This document shows positions 12,401 to 25,300 of a DNA stretch of 64,000 nucleotides, one piece after another. Where the stretch lies: NCBI RefSeq assembly GCF_002776525.5, contig NC_045443.1, forward strand, positions 47,871,648 through 47,935,647, read 5' to 3'. The DNA comes from Piliocolobus tephrosceles. Its lineage: Eukaryota; Chordata; Mammalia; Primates; Cercopithecidae. Position 1 is the stretch's first letter. Each line of letters begins with the position of its first letter. The position numbers and the translations under genes were made by a program. Below the pieces are notes generated by a model. The model saw nothing but the letters and a program-made list of their open reading frames with translations, had not been told where the DNA came from and did not search any database.

Positions 12401-15400
12401 CAGTAAAGGCAAGACTTTCTTGGGTTCACAGGATGGAGTTGTTATTTTACAAAAGTTTTCTAGAATCTTTGTCCCTTAACCTGTATTTTCTGTACGTTAG
12501 GGATGATGTGCATTGTGAAACCAGATGGACCTCCCCAGCTCTGCAAAACAGATGAAATTGGAGAAATCTGTGTTAGCTCCAGAACTGGAGGCATGATGTA
12601 CTTTGGGCTTGCCGGTGTGACAAAAAATACATTTGAGGTACATGTTATTAACATTTCACAGGGAAAATGTTTGGTGAGGTCAGAATGTTATGAGGGCAGA
12701 TCCCCTGGCTGATGGGACATAGCATAACACGTGGTTGAGAGTGTGTACTCTAGAGCTAGACTTGCCTAAGTTCAAATTCTGACTCTGCCAGTCACTAGGT
12801 GCCTTTGGGTGAGTTGGTTAACCTCTCTGTGCCCCAATTTCCATATCTTTAAAATATGAGTAATAATTGTATCTATGTCATAGGATTGTTGTGAGCACTA
12901 GTTGAGTTAATGTTTTATAAAGTGCTTAGAAAGAGCATCTGGGCCGGGCGCGGTGGCTCAAGCCTGTAATCCCAGCACTTTGGGAGGCTGAGATGGGCGG
13001 ATCACGAGGTCAGGAGATCGAGACCATCCTGGCTAACACGGTGAAACCCCATCTCTACTAAAAAATACAAAAAACTAGCCGGGCGACATGGCGGGCGCCT
13101 GTAGTCCCAGCTACTCGGGAGGCTGAGGCAGGAGAATGGCATAAACCCGGGAGGCGGAGCTTGCAGTGAGCTGAGATCCGGCCACTGCACTCCAGCCTGG
13201 GCGACAGAGCGAGACTCCGTCTCAAAAAAAAAAAAAGAAAGAAAGAAAGAGCATCTGGCATATAGGAAGTGCTGTTGTGTATCTGTTAGATTTTTTAAAA
13301 GGGTAAGATGAGCTGGGCATGGTAGCTCATGCCTGTAATCCCAACACCTTTGGAGGTTGAAGCAGAAGGATTGCTGAGGCCAGGAGTTTGAGACCAGCCT
13401 AGGCAACGTAGCAAGATCCCATCTCTACCACAAAATTTAAAAAATTAGCCAGGCATGGTGGTGCATGGCTGTGGTCCCAGCTACTCAAAAGGCTGATGCA
13501 GGAGGATCCCTTGAGCCCAGGAATTCAAGGCTGCAGTGAGCTATGATCATGCCACTGCATTCCAGCTTAGGGGACAGAGCAAGACCCTGTCTCAAAAACA
13601 CGTGCATGCACACGCACACACACAAAGAAAAACAACAAAATAAAAATTAAAAAAAAAATGGTAAGAGGCCTCACAAAAATTCACTCTGGTGAATTTACCA
13701 TGGTTTGAGCTTCGTAAATTCAAATTTAATTTCGAGAGTAAACTCCAATTATGCTCAGTTACTAATTAAAAATGAAGACTGTCCTTTCACAGGAGTCAGG
13801 TTGCTCATATTATTCAGTCTTTCAGTCAGACAAATATTTTTTGAGCACCTTTTATGTGTCTGGTAATGTTCCAGATGCTTGGGGTTCATCAGAAAACAAA
13901 ACAAAGCTCCTTGTGGAGCTCGTGTTCTTGTGGGGCCAGCACATTCTAGCTAAACTAGCACATGGTTTTCCTGCAGGCACTTCTGCATGCGAAGCCAGGT
14001 TGTAATGGAAACTTTGCCTAGTGAACCTGGAAGTCAGAATAGGGGCGGTTAATTGTCTACATTTAATAATTGGAATTAACCTGTCTCAGGATACACTTTA
14101 GGGACCAGAGAAATTCACCATGCCAGGCGTGGGCATTCATAAGCTCTTCAACCGTGTGTTTACTGCCGGTCTCTTGCTTTACTTTCCTAGGTGATTGATT
14201 TACCTCCCTTGAACATGTATATGCATTTAACTAGTTAAATCTCACCCTATTTATCTCTGTCACCCAGGCTGGAATACAGTAGCTCAATCATAGCTCACTG
14301 CAGCCTTCAACTCCTGGCCTCAGATGATCCTCTCATCTTGACCTCCCAAAGTGCAAGAATTATAGGCATGAGCCATTGTGTCTGTAATTTTTCTTCATGG
14401 ACTTTTCCTTACTATAAACAAGAGCCTCAAGCAGTGTTTGAAGATACTGATAATATTTTATTTCATTACCTTTCCTATGAGACAGTTCCCTAGCCAGAAT
14501 TCTCAGACTTAATACCAAACTGCTAGGCCTATAGTGATGAAGAAAATTTGAAATCTGCAGTGTAAATTTAGTGATAGTGAAGTAGAATAAAAATCCTACC
14601 AGAAAAGGACAAAGCTAGTATCTGGGTTTTCCAAATTAAAGTTCCCAGTATTTTTCTTCCTGGTTTCTTACATTTAAATCCTGAGAGAGTTTACCAATGT
14701 AGTTAACATTTCACTGGAGAAAAGATCTTGGTTTTGAATTTGTTTTGTGGTTTTGGGGGGTTTTTTTTTAGGTGAAGTCTCACTCTGTCACCCAGGCGGA
14801 GTGCAATGGCGTGATCTCGGCTCACTGCCACCTCTGCCTCCCGGGTTCAAGCAATTCTTCTGCCTCAGCCTCCCGAGTAGCTGGGATTACAGGTGCCTGC
14901 CACCACCCCGGCTAGTTTTTTTTGTATCTTAAGTAGAGATGGGGTTTCACCATCTTGGCCAGGCTGGTCTTGAACTCCTGACCTCAGGTGTTCCACCCTC
15001 CTCGGCCTCCCAAAGTGCTGGGGTTACAGGCATGAGCCACCACACCGGGCCAAGATCTAGTATCGACTAGTCGGAAAATAAAAATATTTTATAAATAATG
15101 CTACCAGGGAGAAAAACTTCTGTGACGTGTATGATAACAGAGAGTTGATTTTCCATCACTCCCATGTGCTAGCTATTTGAGGCAAGTGAAACTCACTTCT
15201 TCATCTGTAAAATGGAAATACTAATGCTGTTTCTATAGGATTAATTTGAGGATTAACTGTAAAGCAAGTAAACCGTGCCTGGTACTGATAAGCATTTCGT
15301 GTTGTCATAATTATTATTTTCTATAAAAAATAAATCTTAAAAATTATCCAGATGAGGCTGGGAGCAGTTGCTCATACCTGTGATCCTAGCACTTTGAGAG

Positions 15401-16271
15401 TCTGAGGTGGGTGGATCACCTGAGATGAAGAGTTCAAGACTGGCAAGGTGTGGTGGCTCATGCCTGTAATCCCAGCACTTTGGGAGGCCGGGGCGGGCGG
15501 GTCACGAGGTCAGGAGATCGAGACCTTCCTGGCTAACGTGGTGAAACCCCATCTCTACTAAAAATTCAAAAAATTAGCCGGGTGTGGTGGTGGGTGCCTG
15601 TAGTCCCGGCTACTCGGGAGGCTGAGGCAGGAGAATGGCTTGAACCCGGGAGGCGGAACTTGCAGTGAGCCAAGACTGTGCCACCGCACTCCAGTCTGGG
15701 CGACAGAGCAAGACTCCGTCTCAAAAAAAAAGAAAAGAGTTCAAGATCAGCCTGCCCAACATGGTGAAACCTCGTCTACTAAAAATACAAAATTTAGCTG
15801 GGTGTTGGTGGTGGACACCTGTAATCCCAGCTACTCAGGAGGCTGAGGCAGGAGAATCGCTGGAACCCAGGAGGCAGAGTTTGCAGTGAGTCGAGACTGT
15901 GCCTCTGCACTACAGCCTGGATAACAGAGCAAAAAACTCTGTCTTAAAAAAAAAAATTATCTGGGTGCTGTGGTTCACACCTGTAGTCCCAGCTATTCCG
16001 GAGTGTGAGATGGGATCACATGGGCCCAGGAGGTTAAGGCTGTACTGCACCATTATCGCGCCTGTGACTAGCCACTGCATTCCAGCCTGGGCAACATAGT
16101 GAGGACCTCATCTCTTATTTATTTATAAATAAATAAATAAATAAATAGTAGGGGGCAGCTATCAGGTAGAAAAAATAGATAAGAGACATGAATAGGCTAC
16201 TCACAAAAGAAATACAAATGCCTGGGCAACATAGTGAGGACCTCATCTCTTATATATAAATAAATAAATAA

Positions 16272-16307
<36 letters not shown>

Positions 16308-19300
16308 TAGGGGGCAGCTATCAGGTAGAAAAAATAGGTAAGAGACATGAATAGGCTACTCACAAAAGAAATACAAATGCCCAGAAAACAAAGGAGAAGA
16401 AATTCACACATATTACTTATAAAATGCAATTAAAGCAATAATGAGATTAATGTCTACTGTCTTGGATTTAAAGACTTTTTTTTAAGTCTGAGTATGGTGG
16501 CTCACTCCTGTAATCCCAACCCTTTGGGAAGCCAAGGCAGGAGGATTGCTTGAGACTAGGAGTTCAATACCAGTCTGGACAACATAGCGAGACCCATCTC
16601 TACAAACAAATTAAAAATTAGCCAGGCGTGGTAATGCACACCTGTAGTCCCAGCTACTTGGGAGGCTGAGGTGGGAGGATTGTTTGAGCCTAGGAGTTTG
16701 AGGCTGCGGTGAGTTATGATTGCACCATTGCACTCCAGCCTGGGCAACAAAGTGAGACTAATCTCATTAAAAAAAAAAATCTTTTTTTTTTTTTTTTAAT
16801 GAATTAACAATGGGATATATTTTTTGGTACTTGATTGGCAAAGTTTGGAAAAATGGATCGCACACAGTATTAGGCAGGACATGGGAAAAACCAGACATTC
16901 TAATATGGTATTAATGAGTGTAAATGGATACAACAGTTTTAGAGGCCAGCAAATTAAAACTGAAAAGACTCATGTCTTTTGTACAGATGCGTAAATGAAT
17001 ACAGCACTATTCATTAAAGCACTTTTATAATAGTGAAACATTAGAATGGCCTATCCAGCTGTAATAAAAGACTGGTTACATTCTAATAGCTACCATTTCC
17101 TGAATACTGACTCTGGGTCAGATACCATACTTGTTTCTGCAAATCTGTTTGCATTCCTTAATCTTTACTCCAAGCCTGTGAGAGGCACAGAGTACTCCGT
17201 TAAATGGCTGCAAAACAGAGGTTCAGAAAAATCCAGCCACTTGCCCAAAGTCTATGTTACTAGTAAGTGGCAGAGCCAGAAATTGAATTGACGCCAATGA
17301 CTATGCTGTCCTGTCCCCCATGAAATGGCATATTACAGAGCTATTTTACAAAGTGGGCTAAGTCAACTCTTACTAACTTGGAAGGGTATCTGAGATATAC
17401 TTTGTAGAAAAACAAGTTGCAAAAAATATAATATCTGTTTGAAGAAAAATAACTCAGTACATTTATTTATATATACATATATTTATATATTTATGTATAC
17501 ATGTTTATATCTTCTTAAAGGTCCAGAGAGATAAACAATAAATTGTAATTATTTGTTATCTCTTTAAAAGGGATGGAATTACTGGATTCACTATTATATT
17601 ATTTTTTCACTGAGCATGTATTTTAATAACACTTTTTAAAAATTACATATACTTTCTAAGAAAAAGCAAAGTTTTTCACTTCATTTTGTCTGTTAGGTAA
17701 TTCCAGTGAATTCTGCAGGCTCTCCTGTTGGGGATGTGCCATTCATCCGATCAGGATTGCTGGGGTTTGTAGGGCCGGTAAGTGATGCTCTCATGTTGAT
17801 TTTGTTACATTTGATCCAAATATTTGGACTTTAATTCACAGAACAGAACAAATTCTGATTAGTCCAAGAGTGTTACAGAACCACTTCACTTATATTTAGA
17901 GCAGTTCTTGTAAGGATGTCATAAAATGAGTTAGTGTTTATCATTTCCACTACCCAGATTCATTTGACTCCTTCAAACTAAGACATTTTTTATTTTCTTT
18001 TTTTCCCCACTGAGGTCAGAAGACATGATGAGACATCTTTTTATTTTCAGAACTCTTTTCACTTATTCTCACTATCTGATTTGATTAACATGTTGCAGTG
18101 AGTTAGAGAGTGCTGGAAAAAGTTATCTTCAGTAGCAAAGACAAACTATAATACATAGTGTACAGAGCATTTTCATGTAAACGATTGGCACTATGTGATA
18201 TGTAATAGTAAATCCTTTGAGTGAAAACAGTTTGGGCCGGGCGTGGTGGCTCATGCCTGTAATCCCAGCAGTTTGGGAGGCCGAGGTGGGTGGATCACCT
18301 GAGGTCAGGAGTTCAAGACCAGCCTGGCCAACATGGCAAAACCCTGTCTCTACTAAAAATACAAAAATTAGCTGGGTGTGGTGGCGTGTGACTGTAATTC
18401 CAGTTACTTGGGAGGCTGAGGTAAGAAAATCGCTTGAACCCTGGGATGTGGAGATCACACCACTATGCTCCAACCTGGGCAACAGAGCAAGACTTCATTT
18501 CAAAAAACAAAAACGAAACAAAACAAAAAAAAAAACAGTTTGTTATTCAGAACACAGTATTTATAGGTACAAGATGAGAGACAATCAGGACATGAAAAGC
18601 CTATTCTCAAAGAGCTCACAGTGAACTTGATGAGCCCAAGGATGGCAGAGATCTAGGTCATGGAGGGGCTTTGCATGACATCATGGGAAGTAGGATTTTA
18701 TTTTGTAAGTAATAGTTATTATTCCTAACTAAGCCCATATCCCTCCATTCATCTCTAATTACCTCCTACCCTCTCTTCTTTTCCACTTAACATCTTCAGT
18801 CATATAAGAGATCTAATTTTATTTTATTTCTTCCTTGCCATTTATGGAGGGGCAGCGTGGGTGAGGACATAGATCTAGGAGAATCACTCTTGACTTTTTC
18901 ACTTAGCACCAGGAAATTCTCAGAGACCCGCCTCTTTTTAGCTTACAGCTCCATGATTGAGGTCCAAGATGGAGCTCCAAGCCTCTCATCTGCATTCCAA
19001 GAAACAGGGAAAGGTGCAGTCCTCTTCTTTAAAGGAAGATTCCCTGAAGCTGCTGTGCAACACTTTCACTTATTGGTCTGAACTAGTCCTACAGCCACAC
19101 CTAGCTGCAAGGGAGACTGGAATGTAGTCTTTATTTTGGTCAGCCATGCCCAGGTGAAAATTATCCTACTGTGAACAAAATGGAGAAATGGACATTGAAG
19201 GAATGGCAGCAACTGTCTCATTCTCTTACCAACACTGTAGCTTTTCAGCCTCTGTTGGAAATGGCTGCTTTTTTCCTGACATACAGGTTGAACCAATAGC

Positions 19301-22300
19301 TTGTTGAGGATATGGGTTATGTCTTACATGGCCCAGTCACTGTGTAGGGCACTACATTGTGCTCAGTAAATCAGTGAGTGACATTCACATGGAGATAACT
19401 ACTAGGTAGGTGAATAATGTAAACGGACTAAGAAATTTAGGAATTCTGTAATGAATGAGAAAAGTTAATTTGCTGCAAATGAGTCTGGGAAGATTATACA
19501 GTGATGCTTTTGGGATTTGATAGTAGTTCCCTGCTGCTCTGTTTTCTTATTGGAAAAGAAAGGCACCTACAGTGTTCCTTAGACCTTTCTTTATTAGCCT
19601 AGTTCTAATCTTGCCAGATGGAAACAGCATTACCCTTACCAACCTGAAGCAGCCATTCTCCTATTTAAACTGTTTTAATCTCCTCCAAATTCCAATAGTA
19701 AATGAATACATTTTTCTTCCTCTGTATCCTTGAATAGAAACATAAGCAAACTAACACATAAATCATGGCTGGGAAAATCAGCTATGCTTGGGTGAAATCC
19801 TAGTTGCTTTCTTATAAAGTTCCCCCCTAAAATAAATAAGAGTAAATTCCCTTCTTAGGTATCCTGTGAGAACTCATTGGCTCTAAGATGCCACTCTTTT
19901 CCCAGCTGATTTCAGAGATCTCAAGGTGTGAAACGGTTTCTCTAGAATCCGTAAAATATGGCAGTTGTCTTTTTAATACTTTTTAAATGAGATTTATTTA
20001 AAGGCGGGAAGTTAAAAGATGTCTGTTTCACTGTTTAAATCATGGAAATCAAGGCAAATCATCATTACCTTTCAGGGTAGTTTGGTGTTCGTGGTTGGGA
20101 AAATGGATGGCTTACTGATGGTTAGTGGTCGGAGACATAATGCTGATGACATTGTTGCTACTGGATTGGCTGTAGAGGCAATAAAGACTGTTTATAGAGG
20201 AAGGTGAGTAGTACAAAATTCAGATGTTAGCACCTTTTAATGGAATCTAAATAGATCTTCACATGGTGATTTCAGTTGTATTTTGTCGGTTCTCTTTCCA
20301 AGTGATCACATTGTTTTTGTTAAGCATTGCATAAGCCTGGCTTTTTTTTCTTCTTTTTCTTCTTCTTCTTAGCCTGGCTTTTGATATATATTTCACAACA
20401 TCTGGTTCTTCAGCTGTAACTAAGAGGATTAAGATGCAACTATATCCTCTACTTCAGATTTAAAGTATTACCATTTGTTGAATCCTGAGGACTGAGGAGA
20501 ATTCTAAAACATTAACTTCCTACATTTCTTCAATGCAAAAGTAGTGCCATTCAGACTAATTGAGATAGATGCTACTCTTTAGGCATTTACATCTAAGAAT
20601 TGTTTCTCTTGTTTCTAATTAAATTATACAATTTTAATGTGGGGATTGAGATAGTACATAATTTCAGATTCCATGGACAAAGTCAATTAGATATCTTTTT
20701 TCTTTGCTTATTAATGTAAGAAAAGATATTTGCTACATATTTGAGTAGTTGATGTCCTATTCAGCGGTTTGCAATCACGGATGTCTCTCTTTAAGGCAAA
20801 CTTGGTGTCCCTTTAAGAAGAAAAATTAATGAAACAGTTTCTGAAATGTATAGTTTTTTTGTAGTGGTGTGGCTTCCTATGAGATGTAAAGTCCATGGGG
20901 CGCTATACCTGCCTTTGGTCACAGTCATATCCCAGCAATCGCTAGTGCCGGACACCTGGTAGGTGTTGGGTGAATGTGTGTGGAAGGAACGAAGGAGGGT
21001 GTCAGGCAGGCATGCCGGCAGACTCTGCTCTCCGGTGCCTCCCATTCTTTCATGCATTCATTCAACAAACATTCACTGGGTGCCAACACTGTGCCGCTGT
21101 CCTGGAGGCTCCGGCTGTGGCAGTGAACAAAACAGGCCAAGTCTCTGTCCTTGTGAAGCTCACATGCTTGTTGTGGGAAACAGACAGGAACCACATAAAC
21201 AGGGCAATAGATAACATGTGAGACAGTGACAAGTGCTGTGGAGAAAAACACATGGGGGTGGGGGTGGCCTGCCAGTTTCTATGAGGTGGCCTGAGAGTGC
21301 CTCACTAGTAAGGGGACATTTGAGCGGAGACCTCCCTCAGAACCAACTTCATCCTCTCTCCCATGGCCTCTCAGGTCCACTGTGATCTGCCCTGGCCTGG
21401 GTCTGACCTCTCTCCCTCCCGGTCTCTGCTTCACCACTTTGCTCCAGGCACACTGGCCTTCTTGCTGTTCCTCAAACCTGCCAAGCTCGTCCCTACCTCA
21501 GAACCTTTTCGCTTTCCGTTCCTTCTGCCCGGAAACCTCTTCCTCCAGATCTTCGCGTGGCTCGCGTCCTCACCTCATTCAGGTCTCTGCTCCAATGTCC
21601 GCTCCTCAGGGAGGCGCCCCCCAGCCACCCTGCCCTCAGTAGTACGCCACCCTGCACACCACTCCACCCCTTGTATATTGCAACATGGCATTATTCTGTA
21701 TTTATGTGTTTGTTCTGTCGCTAACACATAAGTGCCACAAAGACAAGAACGTTGTCTTATTATCACTATGTCCCAACATTCATGACAGTTGTGCTTAACA
21801 CATATTATTTAAATGAATGAATGCTCATTTTCAGAGTAATGATTATGACATTTTCTTTTCTAAGCTACTCATTTCGGGTAGCATGGTGGGGTTGTCTCCT
21901 CTCTGTAATTCCAGTTAAACAAAGCAAATAGGACTGGTTGTGAAGGGAGTCCTGATGTGTTTGATCTGTCTCTCTTAGAATTGCTGTGTTTTCTGTGTCT
22001 GTATTTTATGATGAGCGCATTGTGGTGGTTGCGGAACAAAGACCCGATGCTTCCGAGGAAGATAGTTTCCAGTGGATGAGCCGCGTGCTGCAGGTGAGCA
22101 CACCTTGGGGTCTGTGTCAGGTCAGCAGTGGCAGCAACCACTGCCTAAGCATTTCATTTTCTTCGATCAGCCGGTAATGCCACCTTATTTTTTCTTGCCA
22201 ATCATTGCTCACATATTCTGGGTATATTAGCAAAATCAGATAATTAATACCATTTCTCCTTGTGGACCACATAGTATTTTTCTGCTCAGATTGCCAACAA

Positions 22301-25300
22301 CAGTGGAATTGACTTGCCTCAGCAAATTCTTTCATGCCTGAGTGTTTACTACTTGTGAAAGTTTTAACTGTCATATGTGGAACACATCTCTGGCAGTAAT
22401 CAATCCACTTGTCAACAGTCAGCCACAGTTTTACTGTTTGTCATAAGTGGTGCCGACGGTGTAAGGGATCCAAGAAAATACAGCTATTAGCCTTACTCTG
22501 AAGGAGCTTTCCTGTGGGGCTAGAGATGCTAGGTGAGATAAACCATGAGGGAAGGAGAATGCTTTGGGCTCAGTCTAAGCAATATGTCTGCAGTGGGGAG
22601 CAGGCTAGAGTGATGACAAGAGCCTAGTCTTCGCTTAGAATCATAGACTTGGAATCCCAGCTCCATTTCTTACCAGGTATGTGCCCTTGGGCAAGTCATT
22701 TAACCTCACTGAGTTTGTTTCCTAACCTGCAAAGTGGGATAAAATTATCTGTTTTATAGAGCTGTTTGGAAGGATTAAATGAGGTAATTAATTGAAGTAT
22801 ATAGTACCTGCAGTCAGTAAATAATGATGGTGATTGTTATTATCCATCTCTACCAAAATTTTTTAAAAAATTATCCAGGCGGTGGCTCATGCCTGTAATC
22901 CCAGCACTTTGGGAGGCCTAGTTGGGTGGATCACGAGGTCAGGAGATCGAGACCATCCTGGCTAACACAGTGAAACCCCCTCTCTACTAAAAATACAAAA
23001 AAAAAAAAAAAAAATAGCTGGGCATGGTGGCAGGCGCCTGTAGTCCCAGCTACTGGAGAGGCTGAGGCAGGAGAATGGCATGAACCCAGGAAGCGGAGCT
23101 TGCAGTGAGCCGAGATCGCACCACTGCACTCCAGCCTGGGCGACAGAGCAAGACTCTGTCTCAAAAAAAAAAGAAAAAGAAAAATTATCCAGGCGTAGTT
23201 GTGTACGCCTGTGATCCCAGCTACTTGGAAGGCTGAGGTAGGAGGATCACTTGAGCCCAGTAGGTCAGCACTGCAGTGAGCTATGATCATGCCACTACAG
23301 TTCAGCCTGGGTGACAGAGGAAGACCCTGGCTCAAAATAATATAGTAGTAATAATAATAATGATAGTAATAATGAGCCAGGTGCCGTGACAGGCACCAGT
23401 AGCCCCAGCTACTCAAAAAGCTGAGGTGGGAGGATCGCTTAACCCAGGAGGTGGAGGCTGTAGTGCACTATGGTTGCACCTGTGAATAGCTACTGTACTT
23501 CAACCTGTGCAACACAGCAAAAACCCGTCTCTCGAAAAATAAAAAATTATAAGAATAGTCTCCAATTAGAGAGGGCCACTTCCTCTCAATTAATATTCCC
23601 TTTCATTCTCTGTCCCTTCACTCTTCTTTATTTTTCTATTTAGCACTTAACATCTTGTATGTTTATATGTATTGTTTTCTACATCCAGTATAATATAAGG
23701 TAAGGTTAAGACTTTTTTGTCTCTCTTGTTCAGGGCTCAATCCCCAGAGCCCGATAGCTATGCTAGCAGACGTCGTAGTAGGCTCAGTAAATATTTGTTG
23801 GCTAAGTGGACGGTCCAAAGGAAGTGTGGCCTGTCCTTGCTATACTTAGGTATCAGTGGAAGTGTTCCCGAGGTCTGTAACTTCTCTACTTGGGGAACTT
23901 GAATTTATTAACTGCTAGTTAATAGCAATGTTGTAGAAACAATGCAAGCATGAGATGGTGGTGTTGCTAGATTACTTTTTTTTTGTTTTTTTTTTTTTTT
24001 GAGCCAGAGTTTCTCTCTTGTTGCCCAGGGTAGAGTGCAATGGCACAGTCTTGACTCACTGCAACCTCTGCCTCCTGGGTTCAAGCGATTCTCCTGTCTC
24101 AGCTTCCTGAGTAGCTGGAATTACAGGCACCCACCACCATGCCCAGCTAATTTTTTTGTATTTTTAGTAGAGACGGGGTTTCACCATGTTGGCCAGGCTG
24201 GTCTCGAACTCCTGACCTCAGGTGATCCACCCACCTCAGCCTCCCAAGGGGCTGGGATTACAGGCATGAGCCACCTCACCTGGCTGCTAGATGACTTTTA
24301 ATATTTCTTTCTATCTCAGCGTCTGTAATTCTGAATTATCAGCTGATATGGCGTAGGCTATTTGTAGTAGAAAATCAGAAAAGAAAATATACTGAAGATA
24401 GACTAGTCAGGAAAGACTATGAAGAAGGTAGAATGGGGCAGATCTCTGAAAGATGGCTAAGGGGCAGATGTGCAAAGAGAATATTTTTCATACCAATTGT
24501 ATTTTCAGACAGAAACCTTATTTTGCTCAGAATGAACTTTGGGGCATATAATGGTAGAACCTTTGGTGAATTACACGTTTTCTTCTATTATAGAAAAGTG
24601 AGTATACCTGACATTTCCCAAGATATTTGTTACTTTTCCCTGGAAAGCAACTATAGGAATTAACTACAGTGCCAATTTACTAATCCAAACTCTTGTGAAA
24701 GTCATTTGGGTTCCAATTTGGGCATGAGATAACAGGCCATTCTTTTCGCAGTCTTTGTAACTTATCAGCTTGGAGCATTTGAGTCCATGGTAGAACAGTA
24801 AATGACACCATGTATTCTAATAGATTAAAGGCCAGAGGTGGTTGCATTCCAGGTCTGTGTATAATATAAACTAAATACCTAACTCAGCACCTTCTAAGGA
24901 AAGGCAGTGCCGGGCGCGGTGGCTCAAGCCTATAATCCCAGCACTTTGGGAGGCCGAGACGGGCGGATCACGAGGTCAGGAGATCGAGACCATCCTGGCT
25001 AACACGGTGAAACCCCGTCTCTACTAAAAAATACAAAAAACTAGCCGGGCAAGGTGGCGGGCGCCTGTAGTCCCAGCTACTCGGGAGGCTGAGGCAGAAG
25101 AATGGCAGAAACCCGGGAAGCGGAGCTTGCAGTGAGCTGAGATCCGGCCACTGCACTCCAGCCTGGGCGACAGAGCGAGACTCCGTCTCAAAAATAAAAT
25201 AAAATAAAATAAAGTTAGTAGATGACTTATCAGATGTGTTTTTAATGAGGAATTCAGGCGACATGTAGCACACTTGCTAACTTTCCGTGTATTCTAAAAA

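Larger units (their letters stand above)
16155..17560 (+). repeat. Old L1 (L1M-type) 3' part, interrupted
   Basis: L1-like pieces: agagacatgaataggctact, gggaaaaaccagacattcta, tgtaaatggatacaacagtt, ctattcattaaagcac, taaaagactggtta, then after a MIR gaaatggcatattacagagc. It is broken by the tandem duplication, an Alu and a MIR. Confidence 0.65.

Noticed and set aside
21363..21731. 122-aa frame resembling a small protein
   Set aside because: It is a decayed L2 segment with no support as a gene.
22931..23416. 161-aa frame on the - strand
   Set aside because: Reverse translation of nested Alus and their AAT tail.
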